Shown here in pieces: positions 6,108 to 14,779 of a DNA stretch of 32,864 nt (positions within the stretch are counted from its first letter, which is position 1; each line of letters starts with the position of its first letter). The position numbers were made by a program, and so were the translations under genes. The stretch lies in assembly GCA_900541915.1 (NCBI GenBank), contig UQLS01000020.1:1-32864 (forward strand), given 5' to 3'. Source of the stretch: an uncultured Phascolarctobacterium sp. Lineage in GTDB: Bacteria > Bacillota > Negativicutes > Acidaminococcales > Acidaminococcaceae. The notes under the pieces are model-generated. The model had not been told where the DNA came from, ran no database searches, and saw only the letters and a program-made list of their open reading frames with translations.

Positions 6108-8276
6108 ATGGAAAAAATACTGCATATCATTGCACAGGAACTCAAAATTATGCAAAAGCAGGCCGAAGCTGCCGTTAAATTACTGGATGAAGGCAATACT
6201 ATTCCCTTTATTGCCCGTTACCGCAAAGAGGCAACCGGCTCGCTGGATGAAGAACAGCTGCGCAGCATTGAAGAGCGTCTTGCTTATCTGCGCGGTCTTG
6301 AACAGCGCCGCCAGGAAATACTTACTGCTATTGATGCCCAGGAAAAGCTTACGCCGGAACTGGAACAGGAAATCAACGCAGCTGTTAAGCTGCAGACTCT
6401 GGAAGACCTTTATCTGCCTTACAGGCCTAAGCGCCGTACCCGTGCTCAAATTGCCCGGGAAAAGGGTCTGGAACCGCTGGCAAAGCTTTTAGCTGCGCAA
6501 AGCAATAAGGCTTTGCCGCCGGAGCAGCTGGCAGCACCCTATATTGACGTTGAAAAAGACCTGCCCAGTGCAGAAGCTGTCTGGCAGGGAGCCTGCGATA
6601 TAGCCGCCGAAGATATTTCTGACAGCGCCGCTGTCCGTGATTTTCTGCGCCGCCGCTTATGGCAGGAAGGTATAATTACCTCCAAGCTGCTGGTTGATGA
6701 AAAAGAAGCACCGGAATTTTTACAGTATAAAGAGTACAGCGAAGCTATCCGTCAGCTGCCGCCGCACCGCATTTTAGCCCTTAACCGCGGCGAAAGCCGT
6801 AAAGCTCTCAAGGTAACACTGACTATTGACGAAAAAAAGCTGCTGCCCCAGCTGGAACAAAGACTGAAAATGAATCCGCGCAGCTCTCTGTATCAGCTGT
6901 ATAAAGAGGCTGCTGCCGACAGCTTCAAGCGTCTGCTGTTCCCCTCTTTAGAACGCGAACTGCGCAGTGAGCTTACCGAGAAAGCGGAAAAACAGGCTAT
7001 CAGCGTTTTTGCCGCCAATCTCAGACAGCTGCTTTTAACACAGCCAGTAGGCGGTCATACTATTCTCGGTCTTGACCCCGGTTATCGTACAGGCTGCAAA
7101 GCAGCAGTTATCGACGCCAGCGGAAAACTTTTGGCTACTGATACCTTATATATCACAGGCAGCAAGCATCAGCAGGAGCAGGCAGAGCAGAAATTTCTTG
7201 CGCTGCTGCAGCAAAATAAAGTAACATTAGTCGCTATCGGCAATGGTACTGCCTCTTATGAAACAGAACAGTTTACCTCACAGATGATTGAAAAGCATAA
7301 TCTTAATATAGCCTACCTTATTGTCAGCGAAGCCGGTGCCTCCGTTTACTCTGCCTCCAAACTGGCCCGTGAGGAACTGCCACAGCTGGATGTTTCTCTG
7401 CGCGGAGCAGTTTCCATCGCCCGCCGCGTGCAGGACCCTCTAGCTGAGCTGGTAAAGATTGAGCCTAAAGCCATCGGAGTAGGTCAGTATCAGCATGATG
7501 TTAATCAAAAGGAACTGGGAGAAACCTTGGGCAAAGTAGTAGAATCCTGCGTTAACCACGTAGGCGTAGAGCTGAATACAGCTTCTCCTTCCCTTTTGAG
7601 CTACGTTGCCGGCATCTCCGCTGCCGTTGCCAAAAACATCATTGCCTACAGAGATGAACATGGCAGCTTTACCAACCGCCGCGAACTTCTAAAAGTCAGC
7701 AGACTTGGCCCTGCTGCCTTCACTCAATGCGCTGGCTTCTTACGCATAAGCCACGGCAAAAGTCCGCTGGATAATACACCGGTACATCCTGAAAGCTACG
7801 CTTTAGCAGAAAGCATTATCCACCACTTAGGCTTTACTTTGGCTGACTGCAGCAAGACTGAGCTGCAGCAGGCAGCAGCCGCGGCTGACCCTGCAGCTAT
7901 TGCAGCTGACCTGAATGCGGGACTGCCCACCGTAACAGACATTCTGGCAGCCCTTTCCCGTCCGGGCCGCGATCCGCGCGAAGATGCCCCTGCTCCCATG
8001 ACGCGCAGGCATGTTACCCGCCTTTCTGACCTCGCCATCGGCAGCATTGTTAAAGGCAGAGTACAGAACGTAGTTGACTTTGGCGTCTTTGTAGATATTG
8101 GTCTTAAAGTCAGTGGCCTCATTCACAAAAGTGAACTGAGCAATACCCGCTTCCGCCATCCTCTTGATATCGTCAGTGTCGGCGATATTATTGAAACAGA
8201 AATTATCAGCATTGATGAAGAGCGCAACCGCATTGGTCTGAGCTTAAAAAGAGCTCAGGCTGCTAATAAGCAGTAA
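6108..8276 (+). CDS. tex: Tex-family RNA-binding transcription accessory protein
   Basis: Tex is a conserved nucleic-acid-binding protein related to eukaryotic Spt6, thought to act on transcription complexes and RNA turnover. The domains, in order, are: a helical N-terminal region (about 1-200, with NTIPFIARYRKEATGSLDEE), a YqgF/RNase H-like domain starting near 318 (ILGLDPGYRTGCKA), a helix-hairpin-helix block near 489-560 (NTASPSLLSYVAGIS, LGPAAFTQCAGFLRI) and a C-terminal S1 RNA-binding domain (about 645-715, GSIVKGRVQNVVDFGVFVDI). The frame runs further upstream, but the ATG at 6108 has GAGG 7 nt before it and begins the family-typical MEKILHIIAQEL, giving 722 aa. Divergent from perR; a PerR-like box overlaps the promoter. 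Confidence 0.96.
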   Translation: MEKILHIIAQELKIMQKQAEAAVKLLDEGNTIPFIARYRKEATGSLDEEQLRSIEERLAYLRGLEQRRQEILTAIDAQEKLTPELEQEINAAVKLQTLEDLYLPYRPKRRTRAQIAREKGLEPLAKLLAAQSNKALPPEQLAAPYIDVEKDLPSAEAVWQGACDIAAEDISDSAAVRDFLRRRLWQEGIITSKLLVDEKEAPEFLQYKEYSEAIRQLPPHRILALNRGESRKALKVTLTIDEKKLLPQLEQRLKMNPRSSLYQLYKEAAADSFKRLLFPSLERELRSELTEKAEKQAISVFAANLRQLLLTQPVGGHTILGLDPGYRTGCKAAVIDASGKLLATDTLYITGSKHQQEQAEQKFLALLQQNKVTLVAIGNGTASYETEQFTSQMIEKHNLNIAYLIVSEAGASVYSASKLAREELPQLDVSLRGAVSIARRVQDPLAELVKIEPKAIGVGQYQHDVNQKELGETLGKVVESCVNHVGVELNTASPSLLSYVAGISAAVAKNIIAYRDEHGSFTNRRELLKVSRLGPAAFTQCAGFLRISHGKSPLDNTPVHPESYALAESIIHHLGFTLADCSKTELQQAAAAADPAAIAADLNAGLPTVTDILAALSRPGRDPREDAPAPMTRRHVTRLSDLAIGSIVKGRVQNVVDFGVFVDIGLKVSGLIHKSELSNTRFRHPLDIVSVGDIIETEIISIDEERNRIGLSLKRAQAANKQ

Positions 8277-8285
8277 TAATACAGA

Positions 8286-8312
8286 AAACCCCGCAGTTAA
8301 GCTGCGGGGTTT
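8286..8312. terminator. Bidirectional terminator between tex and the PAP2 gene
   Basis: An 11-bp perfect stem (8286-8296 with 8302-8312, core CCCCGCAG) has a TTAAG loop and A/T tracts on both sides. It serves two convergent genes. Confidence 0.92.
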
Positions 8313-8315
8313 ATT

Positions 8316-8846
8316 TTATTCTTTATGAGATTTTCTTACAGTCCAGTATTTTGTTATCAGTAAATCTGCTAGCCAGCCGCATAAACAGCCAACAGCAGCA
8401 CCGGCAAGTACATCAGAAGGATAATGTACACCGACATACATACGGGAAAAGCCCATCAACGCACCTAAGATTATCAGCGGCAGTCCATAACGCCGCGGCA
8501 GATACTTATATAACAGCCAGCCGGCGGCAAAAGCACCTGCCGTATGCCCTGACGGAAAAGAGGCCCCAGCAGGCTCGGCAACCAGACGGCTCAGCTCACT
8601 GATAACCTCAAAAGGACGCTGTCTGTCAATAAGATTTTTCAGCAGCAGATTATTTAAGAGCAAGACCAAAGTCAGCGCTGTCAGCACCTTTATTCCCAGC
8701 AGCCGATAACTGGCGGTTGCCAGAAACATAACTGCCAATACTATCCATACCAGGCCAAAATCACCTATATGGCTGATAGCCTTTAAAATAATAGTCAGCC
8801 AATCCTGCCTGTTTTCCTGCAGCTCCAATAAGATGTGGACCTCCAT
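8316..8846 (-). CDS. PAP2-family membrane phosphatase (possible undecaprenyl-diphosphate phosphatase)
   Basis: This is an integral-membrane lipid phosphatase of the PAP2 superfamily. Members of this size often dephosphorylate undecaprenyl diphosphate or phosphatidate. All three signature motifs are visible: K(70)NLIDRQRP, PSGH (98-101) and SRMYVGVHYPSDV (134-146), with catalytic His101 and His141 and supporting Asp145. Four to five hydrophobic segments are seen. The length of 176 aa fits. The GGAGG ribosome site lies 6 nt before the ATG. It follows the lysO genes by 27 nt and may be co-transcribed with them. The exact substrate cannot be told from sequence. Confidence 0.9.
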   Translation of the reverse strand: MEVHILLELQENRQDWLTIILKAISHIGDFGLVWIVLAVMFLATASYRLLGIKVLTALTLVLLLNNLLLKNLIDRQRPFEVISELSRLVAEPAGASFPSGHTAGAFAAGWLLYKYLPRRYGLPLIILGALMGFSRMYVGVHYPSDVLAGAAVGCLCGWLADLLITKYWTVRKSHKE

Positions 8847-8873
8847 AAAGCCTCCTTCTCTAACTCAACCTCA

Positions 8874-9476
8874 CTACTGCCAGTTCAGCAGCAGCGATAA
8901 AAACAGCGGCACTACCAAAGACAGCACCAAACCGCTGATAAAGGAAAACATGCCTGTACGCATATCCGTAGCCTTAATAGTCAGCGGCAGCAGTGAATCC
9001 ATAGCACCAGCACCGCCGGGAGCAATGCACATCAGCTTATTCCAGCGCGCCAATAAAGGAATAAGGATAAAGGCCGAAGTTTCCCGCAGCATATTGCTCA
9101 AAAAAGAAATAGCACCAAGTTCCGTGCTGTGCATAGTGCTGACTACTACCGAAGAAAGGCTGTACCAGCCCAATCCCGCCGTTACCAGCAGAGAATCATA
9201 CAGACTGAGCCCGGTAAACACACTGCTGATACCACCGCCGACAAAGCTGCCGATGATGATAGCAACAGGTATTGCTACAGCAAGCGCCAAGTTCTGCGGC
9301 GTGCAGATGCGCTGCAAAAGCTGCCTGTTGCTGCCTATTTCAATACCGGCAACCAAGACCATAAAATCAAGCGCTGTCATCAACACCGTGTCTAAAGTAT
9401 CTTTGGCAGAAACATCTAAAAATAAATGTCCGCCGATAATGCCAAGCACAATAGTTCCCAGTAAGGCATAAATCAT
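8874..9476 (-). CDS. lysO: Lysine exporter LysO, C-terminal part
   Basis: This is the larger part of a LysO (DUF340) L-lysine exporter of the inner membrane. It corresponds to roughly the last 200 residues of the 300-aa E. coli protein. Recognisable landmarks are the segment GLGWYSLSSVVVS (E. coli GFGWYSLSG), a helix ending in LIPLLARW, GAGAMDSLLP (the Asp matches a functionally important Asp of E. coli LysO) and the C-terminal helix GLVLSLVVPLFLSLLL. About six membrane segments are visible. Its ATG overlaps the stop of the N-terminal gene (ATGA), so the two parts are translationally coupled and probably work as a complex. Confidence 0.88.
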   Translation of the reverse strand: MIYALLGTIVLGIIGGHLFLDVSAKDTLDTVLMTALDFMVLVAGIEIGSNRQLLQRICTPQNLALAVAIPVAIIIGSFVGGGISSVFTGLSLYDSLLVTAGLGWYSLSSVVVSTMHSTELGAISFLSNMLRETSAFILIPLLARWNKLMCIAPGGAGAMDSLLPLTIKATDMRTGMFSFISGLVLSLVVPLFLSLLLNWQ

Positions 9477-9766
9477 TTCTGCACCTCACTGTCTTCCGTC
9501 CTGCTGCGGAAAAATACCGTCACCGGATATAAAGCCAGCATGCTGCCGATAATAGTCATGCCGCCTAAAACTAAAGATTGCCAGCCCAACACTTCTATCT
9601 GCGCCAGAAGATCAGCATCACAGCCAATCTTTGCCCCCAGACAGATAAGCATCAAAAACAGGCAGGCAGTCGAAAGCCTGCTCAAAGTAAGCTTTACCTT
9701 ATAACCAAAAACATCAAACCATCCCAGCAGAATACCTGCCACAATGGCAATCATTATTTCCTGCAT
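9473..9766 (-). CDS. Lysine exporter LysO, N-terminal part (separate small gene)
   Basis: This 97-aa membrane protein has about three hydrophobic helices (residues 5-20, 30-50 and 58-85). It matches the first third of single-chain LysO, including a helix with CLFLMLICLGAKIG. It overlaps the downstream LysO part by 4 nt in a different frame. A clean ATGA overlap and good ribosome site (GAGGGG) indicate a natural two-gene form rather than a decayed gene. It lies just downstream of the fakA terminator, so its own promoter is not obvious. Read-through from fakA is possible. Confidence 0.82.
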   Translation of the reverse strand: MQEIMIAIVAGILLGWFDVFGYKVKLTLSRLSTACLFLMLICLGAKIGCDADLLAQIEVLGWQSLVLGGMTIIGSMLALYPVTVFFRSRTEDSEVQK

Positions 9767-9787
9767 AATTTCCCCTCACAAAACAAA

Positions 9788-9809
9788 AGGCCCCGCCGCA
9801 GCGGAGCCT
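9788..9809 (-). terminator. Rho-independent terminator after fakA
   Basis: AGGCCCCGC (9788-9796) pairs with GCGGAGCCT (9801-9809) with one mismatch. The minus strand continues TTTTGTTT. Confidence 0.8.
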
Positions 9810-9816
9810 GATTTTT

Positions 9817-11427
9817 TTATTCCATTGCCATAAGCACAGGATACAAAGGCTGTCCTCCGCGGAACATCTCCACTTCCCAGTCTTCGTTAATTGTCTGTAC
9901 ATAATCAGCCAGCTCCATGGCATCTTCCTGCGTCATATCGCTGCCATAATACATACTGATCAGCTCATAATCTCCCTCTGCCAGCAGCTTATGTAAAACA
10001 TCCTTCAAATCGCTGCCGGTGCAGACAATCTTATCGTTCAGCAGGCCAAGATATTCGCCCTGATGCACGCTGATTCCGCTGACCACACTGTCACGTACAG
10101 CCATGGTAACTGCACCGCCGGTTATCTCTTTGCTGCTGCGCGTCATGGTTTCTGTATTTTCCTCCATGCTGCGCGCATTGTTGAAATTCAAAAGAGCCGC
10201 CAATCCCTGCGCCAGATTAGTTGTCGGCACAAAGGATACTCTGGTTGCTCCCAGCAGCTTCTTAGCCTGTTCAGCAGCCAGAATAATATTCTTGTTATTG
10301 GGCAGAATAATATACTGCTCACAGCTGCCCTCTTCAATAGCACGCACAAAATCTGCTACCGGAGGATTCATGCTTTGACCGCCGTTAATAACAGTTGCAC
10401 CCATACCTCGCATAATATCGGCAATACCGTCGCCAGCTGCAACAGCAAGCACGCCTACGCCGTGTTTTTCCGGCTGTACAGGCTCTTCCTTGAAGATTCT
10501 GTTATTATGCTGGTCAGCCATATTGTCAATCTTGATATCGTGCAGGCTGCCCCATTGCTGAGCCAGACTCAGAACTTTTCCCGGTACAGCTGTATGAACA
10601 TGTACCTTAACAATATCTTCCAAAACGGCTACAATCAGCGAATTGCCCATTTCCTGCAAAGCACCGGTAACAGTCTTTTTATCTACAGAAGCTCCCTTCA
10701 CAATAAATTCCGTGCAATAGGGATTGGATAAATCTACTTCTTCTGTCTGCGGCTGTACTAATTGCTTGCCTGCAGAGGTAATCTCCAGTTCTGCACAATC
10801 CTCGCCGCGCAGTCCGGCAAGACAGCCTTCAAAAAAGGCAATCAGCCCCTGGCCGCCTGCATCTACTACACCTGCCGCTTTTAAAGCCGGCAGCTGCTCG
10901 GGAGTACGTGCCAATTCTTCCTTACCGGTACGGATAGCTTCCAGCAGCACGCTTTCCAGATTATCACTGCTGCGTACGGCAGTATACGCACCTTTGGCCA
11001 TAGCTCTGGCTACAGAGAGGATAGTTCCTTCCACCGGCTTGGATACACTGCGATAAGCATACAGGATACCAAACTGGAAGGCCTTGCCTATCTCATTATT
11101 ATCGACAGTAATCTTACCACCGACACCTTTGCCGATACCGCGCAAAAGCTGCGACAAAATTACACCGGAGTTGCCGCGGGCACCCATCACTGCACTTCTG
11201 GCAGCTACGCTGCCCACCTCGCCGACATTAGCAGTATCGCTCATATTGCTCAGCGCTCTGGCTACGGACGCCATGGTATACATCATATTGGTTCCCGTGT
11301 CGCCGTCCGGAACCGGGAAAACATTAAGATTGTTGATTAACTCATAATTTTTTTCAAAGCTGTGATATGCCCCCAGCAGCATAAATTTCAGCTGCTTACC
11401 GGTAATCACCTGCCTGTTTTCCGTCAT
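9817..11427 (-). CDS. fakA: Fatty acid kinase catalytic subunit FakA (DhaL/DegV-accessory type)
   Basis: FakA phosphorylates fatty acids presented by FakB, giving acyl phosphates for phospholipid synthesis. The N-terminal DhaL kinase domain (about residues 10-210) has the Mg-ATP motif NVFPVPDGDTGTN (35-47), plus SGVILSQ and AGVVDAGGQGL. A middle domain and a C-terminal DegV-like domain follow (about 330-536, with GDGIADIMRGMGATVINGG and ILPNNKNI). The frame opens at 11463, but the ATG at 11427 has AAAGG at good spacing and starts the family-typical MTENRQVITGKQL, giving 536 aa. That removes the overlap with the upstream degV-type gene, 16 nt away. The pairing with a DegV protein supports the function strongly. 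Confidence 0.93.
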   Translation of the reverse strand: MTENRQVITGKQLKFMLLGAYHSFEKNYELINNLNVFPVPDGDTGTNMMYTMASVARALSNMSDTANVGEVGSVAARSAVMGARGNSGVILSQLLRGIGKGVGGKITVDNNEIGKAFQFGILYAYRSVSKPVEGTILSVARAMAKGAYTAVRSSDNLESVLLEAIRTGKEELARTPEQLPALKAAGVVDAGGQGLIAFFEGCLAGLRGEDCAELEITSAGKQLVQPQTEEVDLSNPYCTEFIVKGASVDKKTVTGALQEMGNSLIVAVLEDIVKVHVHTAVPGKVLSLAQQWGSLHDIKIDNMADQHNNRIFKEEPVQPEKHGVGVLAVAAGDGIADIMRGMGATVINGGQSMNPPVADFVRAIEEGSCEQYIILPNNKNIILAAEQAKKLLGATRVSFVPTTNLAQGLAALLNFNNARSMEENTETMTRSSKEITGGAVTMAVRDSVVSGISVHQGEYLGLLNDKIVCTGSDLKDVLHKLLAEGDYELISMYYGSDMTQEDAMELADYVQTINEDWEVEMFRGGQPLYPVLMAME

Positions 11428-11443
11428 ATATAACACCTTTCTT

Positions 11444-12301
11444 CTAAGCCCGGCGGCGGACAAAAAGGCCTATGACGCCCGGCCCCAGATGTGCAGCCAG
11501 TACAGTGCCGATACCGGTCACCATGGCAGGCACGCCCGGAAATAGCTCCTGCATTTCCTGTTTCAAAGCCTGTGCGTCCTCAGCGGCTACGGCATGTGCC
11601 ACATAAACCGCTTCGATAGGCTGTTTTTCAGCAGCCAGCTCGATCATTCTTTTTAAAACTTTCTTTCTGGTACGGCATTTATCCACTACTTCAAGATTAC
11701 CGTCCTCTTTCAGATGTACGATAGGACGGATGCCGAAAATGCTGCCGATTAACGCTCCCACAGCGCCGATACGGCCGCCTTTTTGCAGATAATCCAAAGT
11801 ATTCACGCTGAAAAATGTTTCTGTCCGAGCAAACATATCCTCAGCAAGCGCCGCAGCCTCATCTATCTCCATACCCTCGGCAGTTCTGGCTAAAATTTCC
11901 ATAGCCACACCGCTGATAGGGCAGGCAGCAGTCTTACTGTCCACAACGCGGATATCTGCACCCTTAATTTCTTCCATTACCTGACGTGCTGCCAGGCATG
12001 CAGTCTGATAAGTGCCGCTTAAAACGCTGCTGACCGTAAGCATGATAATCTTCTTGCCCTGGTTTGACAGCTCTGTAAAAAGCTCCAGCATGGAGCCAAT
12101 AGGCGGCTGTGATGTAGTCGGCAGCTTGCCGGTTTCACTTACCATATCAAACATTTCCTCCAGTGAACGGTCACCATCATACCATTCACAGTCACCCTGC
12201 CGCACAACCAGGCGCAGCACATGACAGCGAGGATCGTCCTTGAGCGGTGTTTCACCGGCTGCAGCAATGCTGTCTACGATCACATGTATATCTGTACTCA
12301 T
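11444..12301 (-). CDS. fakB: DegV-family fatty-acid-binding protein (FakB)
   Basis: DegV/FakB proteins hold one fatty acid and present its carboxylate to FakA for phosphorylation. Typical motifs are VDSIA near the start, TTSQPP (residues 62-67), SSVLSGTYQTA (91-101) and DYLQKGGRIG. The Ser/Thr residues in these loops bind the carboxylate. The length of 285 aa is normal. It is the first gene of a two-gene fakB-fakA operon, so it is likely the dedicated partner. Chain preference (saturated or unsaturated) cannot be read from sequence. Confidence 0.92.
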   Translation of the reverse strand: MSTDIHVIVDSIAAAGETPLKDDPRCHVLRLVVRQGDCEWYDGDRSLEEMFDMVSETGKLPTTSQPPIGSMLELFTELSNQGKKIIMLTVSSVLSGTYQTACLAARQVMEEIKGADIRVVDSKTAACPISGVAMEILARTAEGMEIDEAAALAEDMFARTETFFSVNTLDYLQKGGRIGAVGALIGSIFGIRPIVHLKEDGNLEVVDKCRTRKKVLKRMIELAAEKQPIEAVYVAHAVAAEDAQALKQEMQELFPGVPAMVTGIGTVLAAHLGPGVIGLFVRRRA

Positions 12302-12449
12302 AAGAGCCTCCTGTTAGTTTATTAAAGATCCCTACGGAAAGTTATAATTATGTTATATCTTATCATAAATTGCTGATTTTTTCCATATTGTCCCCTATTT
12401 GCTTTATGATTATTCACTTTTCGCATATTGATTTATGGCAAAAAAAAAA

Positions 12450-12467
12450 GCCCTTACGAAGAAGGGC
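12450..12467 (-). terminator. Rho-independent terminator after the LCP gene
   Basis: GCCCTT (12450-12455) pairs with AAGGGC (12462-12467). The minus-strand transcript runs into nine or more Ts. The remaining DNA between 12302 and 12554 is AT-rich and holds no gene; a fakB promoter should lie near 12320-12400 but no clear boxes were found. Confidence 0.85.
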
Positions 12468-12554
12468 CAAATGAGGGGCTGTTTTGATGGTTTAATTATA
12501 GCAAACTTAACAGTAAAAATCAAGCATTTTTGTAAATTTTCTTACAATTTTTCT

Positions 12555-13955
12555 TTATTTGAAGTCCTTACCCAGCATAATTACGCCGTCACAATCGGAG
12601 GCGCCATCTCTGCTGATACGCATTTTATGAGCAAAAGGAACATTGGAAAGCCTGCTTACAACAGCACCATTATTAGTAGTGGAAATAACAGTAGTAGTTT
12701 CCTGTACCTCGCCGCTGCCGCCGCTGATAACGGTAAAGCCTGCGCTCTGCAGCTTAGCCGTCGCTGCCGCTGCTGCATTCTTGCTGCCGCTGCAGTTTAC
12801 CAGACGTACTACAGTACCGCCGGAACGTTCTTCACTTACGTTTTCAGGACTGGCTTCCTGCTTAGCCAAAGCACGTTTGCTGTCTTTAGAGCCTGCTTTC
12901 TTATCCTTGCTCTTTGCTTTATCGCTGCCTGCTTCTTCTTTATCAAGTTTTTCTTCGGCAGCTTCTTTTTCTTTTTTCAGTTCTTCTTTATTTTCGTCAC
13001 TGGTATCGCCCTGCTCAACCTTTTCCAGAGCACGGTTATACTCGTTTTCCATCAGCTCGGCAGCATTTCTGTAGCGCTCGCTCATCTGAGCGCCCTGCAT
13101 TTTAACCATTTCACTGCGCAAATCGGTAATATCCGGCAGCCAGTAGCTGATACCGTCAATATACTGCGGAGTACCCGGCACAGTAGCCATAGCAAGACCT
13201 TTTTCCTTAACCATGGAATGCAGTGCCTTGCCTATATCCATCATATCGCTGACAGGCAGATTAGTTTTAATCATGGAACTCAGCTGTTGAGCCAGTCCCG
13301 GAACATGCAGCAGCATATCGGCAGAAGTAATTTTGTCATATACTGCCATCATAAAATGCTGCTGACGTTTAATACGTCCGATGTCGCCTTCTTCATCACG
13401 ATAACGTACATACTGGATAGCAGTTTCACCGTCCAGATGCTGTGGGCCTTTTTTCAGGTCAACCTTGAAGCCGTCCCAGTCATCATAATAGTACATGTCT
13501 TTTTCTACGTTGATATCAATACCGCCGATGGCATCCACCAGGCCTTTAAAGCCTTTAAAATCAACCATGACGTAATTGTCAATTCTGATGCCCAGCAGTT
13601 CTTCTACTGTTTTCTGCGTCAGTTCGCGGCCGCCGTAAGCATAAGCATGGTTAATCTTGTCCCAGCCATGTCCCGGTATACGCACGCGGGTATCACGGGG
13701 AATAGAAAGCAGAGAGATACTCTTGCTGTCTTTATCAAACATAACTACAAATAAAGTATCGCTGCGGCCCACATCATTTTCAGAAGGACGCTCGTCAACG
13801 CCCAGCACGACGATATTCTTTTTCAGCGCCAGACGATCTTCTCTGGTCAGATTATCCAAAGATTTATCCGGGAAAAACACACAATATAAACCATAGGCAG
13901 CAATACAGAGCACACCTAAAATAAGCAGCAGCTTGCCATTTAAAAACTTCTTCAT
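12555..13955 (-). CDS. LytR-CpsA-Psr (LCP) family cell-wall glycopolymer ligase
   Basis: LCP enzymes move lipid-linked glycopolymers onto peptidoglycan at the outer face of the membrane. One N-terminal membrane helix (about residues 7-27) is followed by the LCP domain (about 47-230) with VLGVDERP, GRSDTLFVVMFD, SIPRDTRV, KINHAYAYGG and QYVRYRDEEGDIGRIKRQQ. The Arg and Asp residues of these segments bind the pyrophosphate lipid. A Lys/Glu-rich, probably coiled linker (about 310-365) leads to a C-terminal LytR_C domain (about 375-466, VRLVNCSGSKNAAAA). At 466 aa it is one of the larger LCP proteins. It follows the Nudix gene by 17 nt on the same strand. Confidence 0.92.
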   Translation of the reverse strand: MKKFLNGKLLLILGVLCIAAYGLYCVFFPDKSLDNLTREDRLALKKNIVVLGVDERPSENDVGRSDTLFVVMFDKDSKSISLLSIPRDTRVRIPGHGWDKINHAYAYGGRELTQKTVEELLGIRIDNYVMVDFKGFKGLVDAIGGIDINVEKDMYYYDDWDGFKVDLKKGPQHLDGETAIQYVRYRDEEGDIGRIKRQQHFMMAVYDKITSADMLLHVPGLAQQLSSMIKTNLPVSDMMDIGKALHSMVKEKGLAMATVPGTPQYIDGISYWLPDITDLRSEMVKMQGAQMSERYRNAAELMENEYNRALEKVEQGDTSDENKEELKKEKEAAEEKLDKEEAGSDKAKSKDKKAGSKDSKRALAKQEASPENVSEERSGGTVVRLVNCSGSKNAAAAATAKLQSAGFTVISGGSGEVQETTTVISTTNNGAVVSRLSNVPFAHKMRISRDGASDCDGVIMLGKDFK

Positions 13956-13972
13956 CAGTAAACTATCCCTTC

Positions 13973-14626
13973 CTATCTAATCAACTCACGCAGTACATCA
14001 CGGTTACGGCGTAAAAACGCATACAGCATCCGGGCAGTAAGACCCCAGATAACCCGCTTTTTGTACTGATAAAAATATACATTATACTCCTTATGCAGAC
14101 GCCAATCACGTTGTTTGCCCGGTACTAAATGAAACGGAAAGTCCTCCGCAGGCCTGTCCGCCAGCAGCATGGAGCCTTTTAACGGGTCCTGCGCCAGTAA
14201 ATGCCGCAGCGGTACGGTAAATACCTCCTGTACTTCATCAGCATTAAAATTAATCTTCTGCATGTCACTGATAAAGCCGACAAAAGGATGAATAATAGGC
14301 CCCGTATGCGTTACCAAAGCATCAAGCTCGCCCAGTACTTTAATATCGCTTTCTGCCAAGCCCAGTTCCTCACATGTTTCACGAATAGCTGTGATACGGA
14401 AATCCTTATCAGCGCATTCATAACGCCCGCCCGGAAAACATACCTCTCCCGGCTGCCGGTACAAGCGCAGTGAGCGTACCTCAAAGAGTACTGCCGGACC
14501 TTCTTCCGTAGCTACAATGGGCAGCAGCACAGCCGCGTCCCATAATCTATCCAGCTTATCAATACCGGCCGGGCGCCTATGTAATTTTTCATAAATACCT
14601 TGCTGTAAAGCCTCTAAATCGTTCAT
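13973..14626 (-). CDS. Nudix hydrolase, CoA pyrophosphatase (NudL) type
   Basis: This protein probably hydrolyses CoA or acyl-CoA to 3',5'-ADP and phosphopantetheine. The Nudix box runs from GGRYECADKD to RETCEELGL (residues 66-90), with metal-binding Glu83, Glu86 and Glu87. The spacing after GG and the flanking patterns AAVLLPIV, RSLRLYRQPGEVCFPGG and VIWGLTA match E. coli NudL. The frame is open to 14761, but that extension is not family-like. The ATG at 14626, with GAAGGTG before it, gives 217 aa. The gene lies just upstream of the LCP gene, probably co-transcribed, with no obvious functional link. Confidence 0.88.
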   Translation of the reverse strand: MNDLEALQQGIYEKLHRRPAGIDKLDRLWDAAVLLPIVATEEGPAVLFEVRSLRLYRQPGEVCFPGGRYECADKDFRITAIRETCEELGLAESDIKVLGELDALVTHTGPIIHPFVGFISDMQKINFNADEVQEVFTVPLRHLLAQDPLKGSMLLADRPAEDFPFHLVPGKQRDWRLHKEYNVYFYQYKKRVIWGLTARMLYAFLRRNRDVLRELIR

Positions 14627-14732
14627 TGCCGCACCTTCACAGAAATAATATTTAATTTTTCTACAATCTGCAAATAATTTCCTGCCGGAAAATGTAACAA
14701 TGGTGTAAAAAATATCGCTGCAAAAAAAGAAC

Positions 14733-14759
14733 GCGTCTGCCATAAACGCCGGCAGACGC
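14733..14759 (-). terminator. Rho-independent terminator after the Glu/Asp symporter gene
   Basis: GCGTCTGCC (14733-14741) pairs perfectly with GGCAGACGC (14751-14759). The minus strand continues GTTCTTTTTTTG, and the plus side also has ATTTTTT. Confidence 0.88.
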
Positions 14760-14779
14760 ATTTTTTATCTGTTCATCAA

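Noticed and set aside
9473..9476. The LysO split as a frameshift mutation or sequencing error
   Set aside because: The overlap is a clean ATGA with a separate ribosome site, and both parts start and end at natural domain borders. A natural two-gene form is more likely, though one-base errors cannot be fully excluded.
12435..13754. A long open frame (439 codons) on the plus strand opposite the LCP gene
   Set aside because: It is antisense to a gene with clear LCP motifs. Its translation is rich in Phe, Cys, His and Ser without any domain, as expected for a shadow frame.
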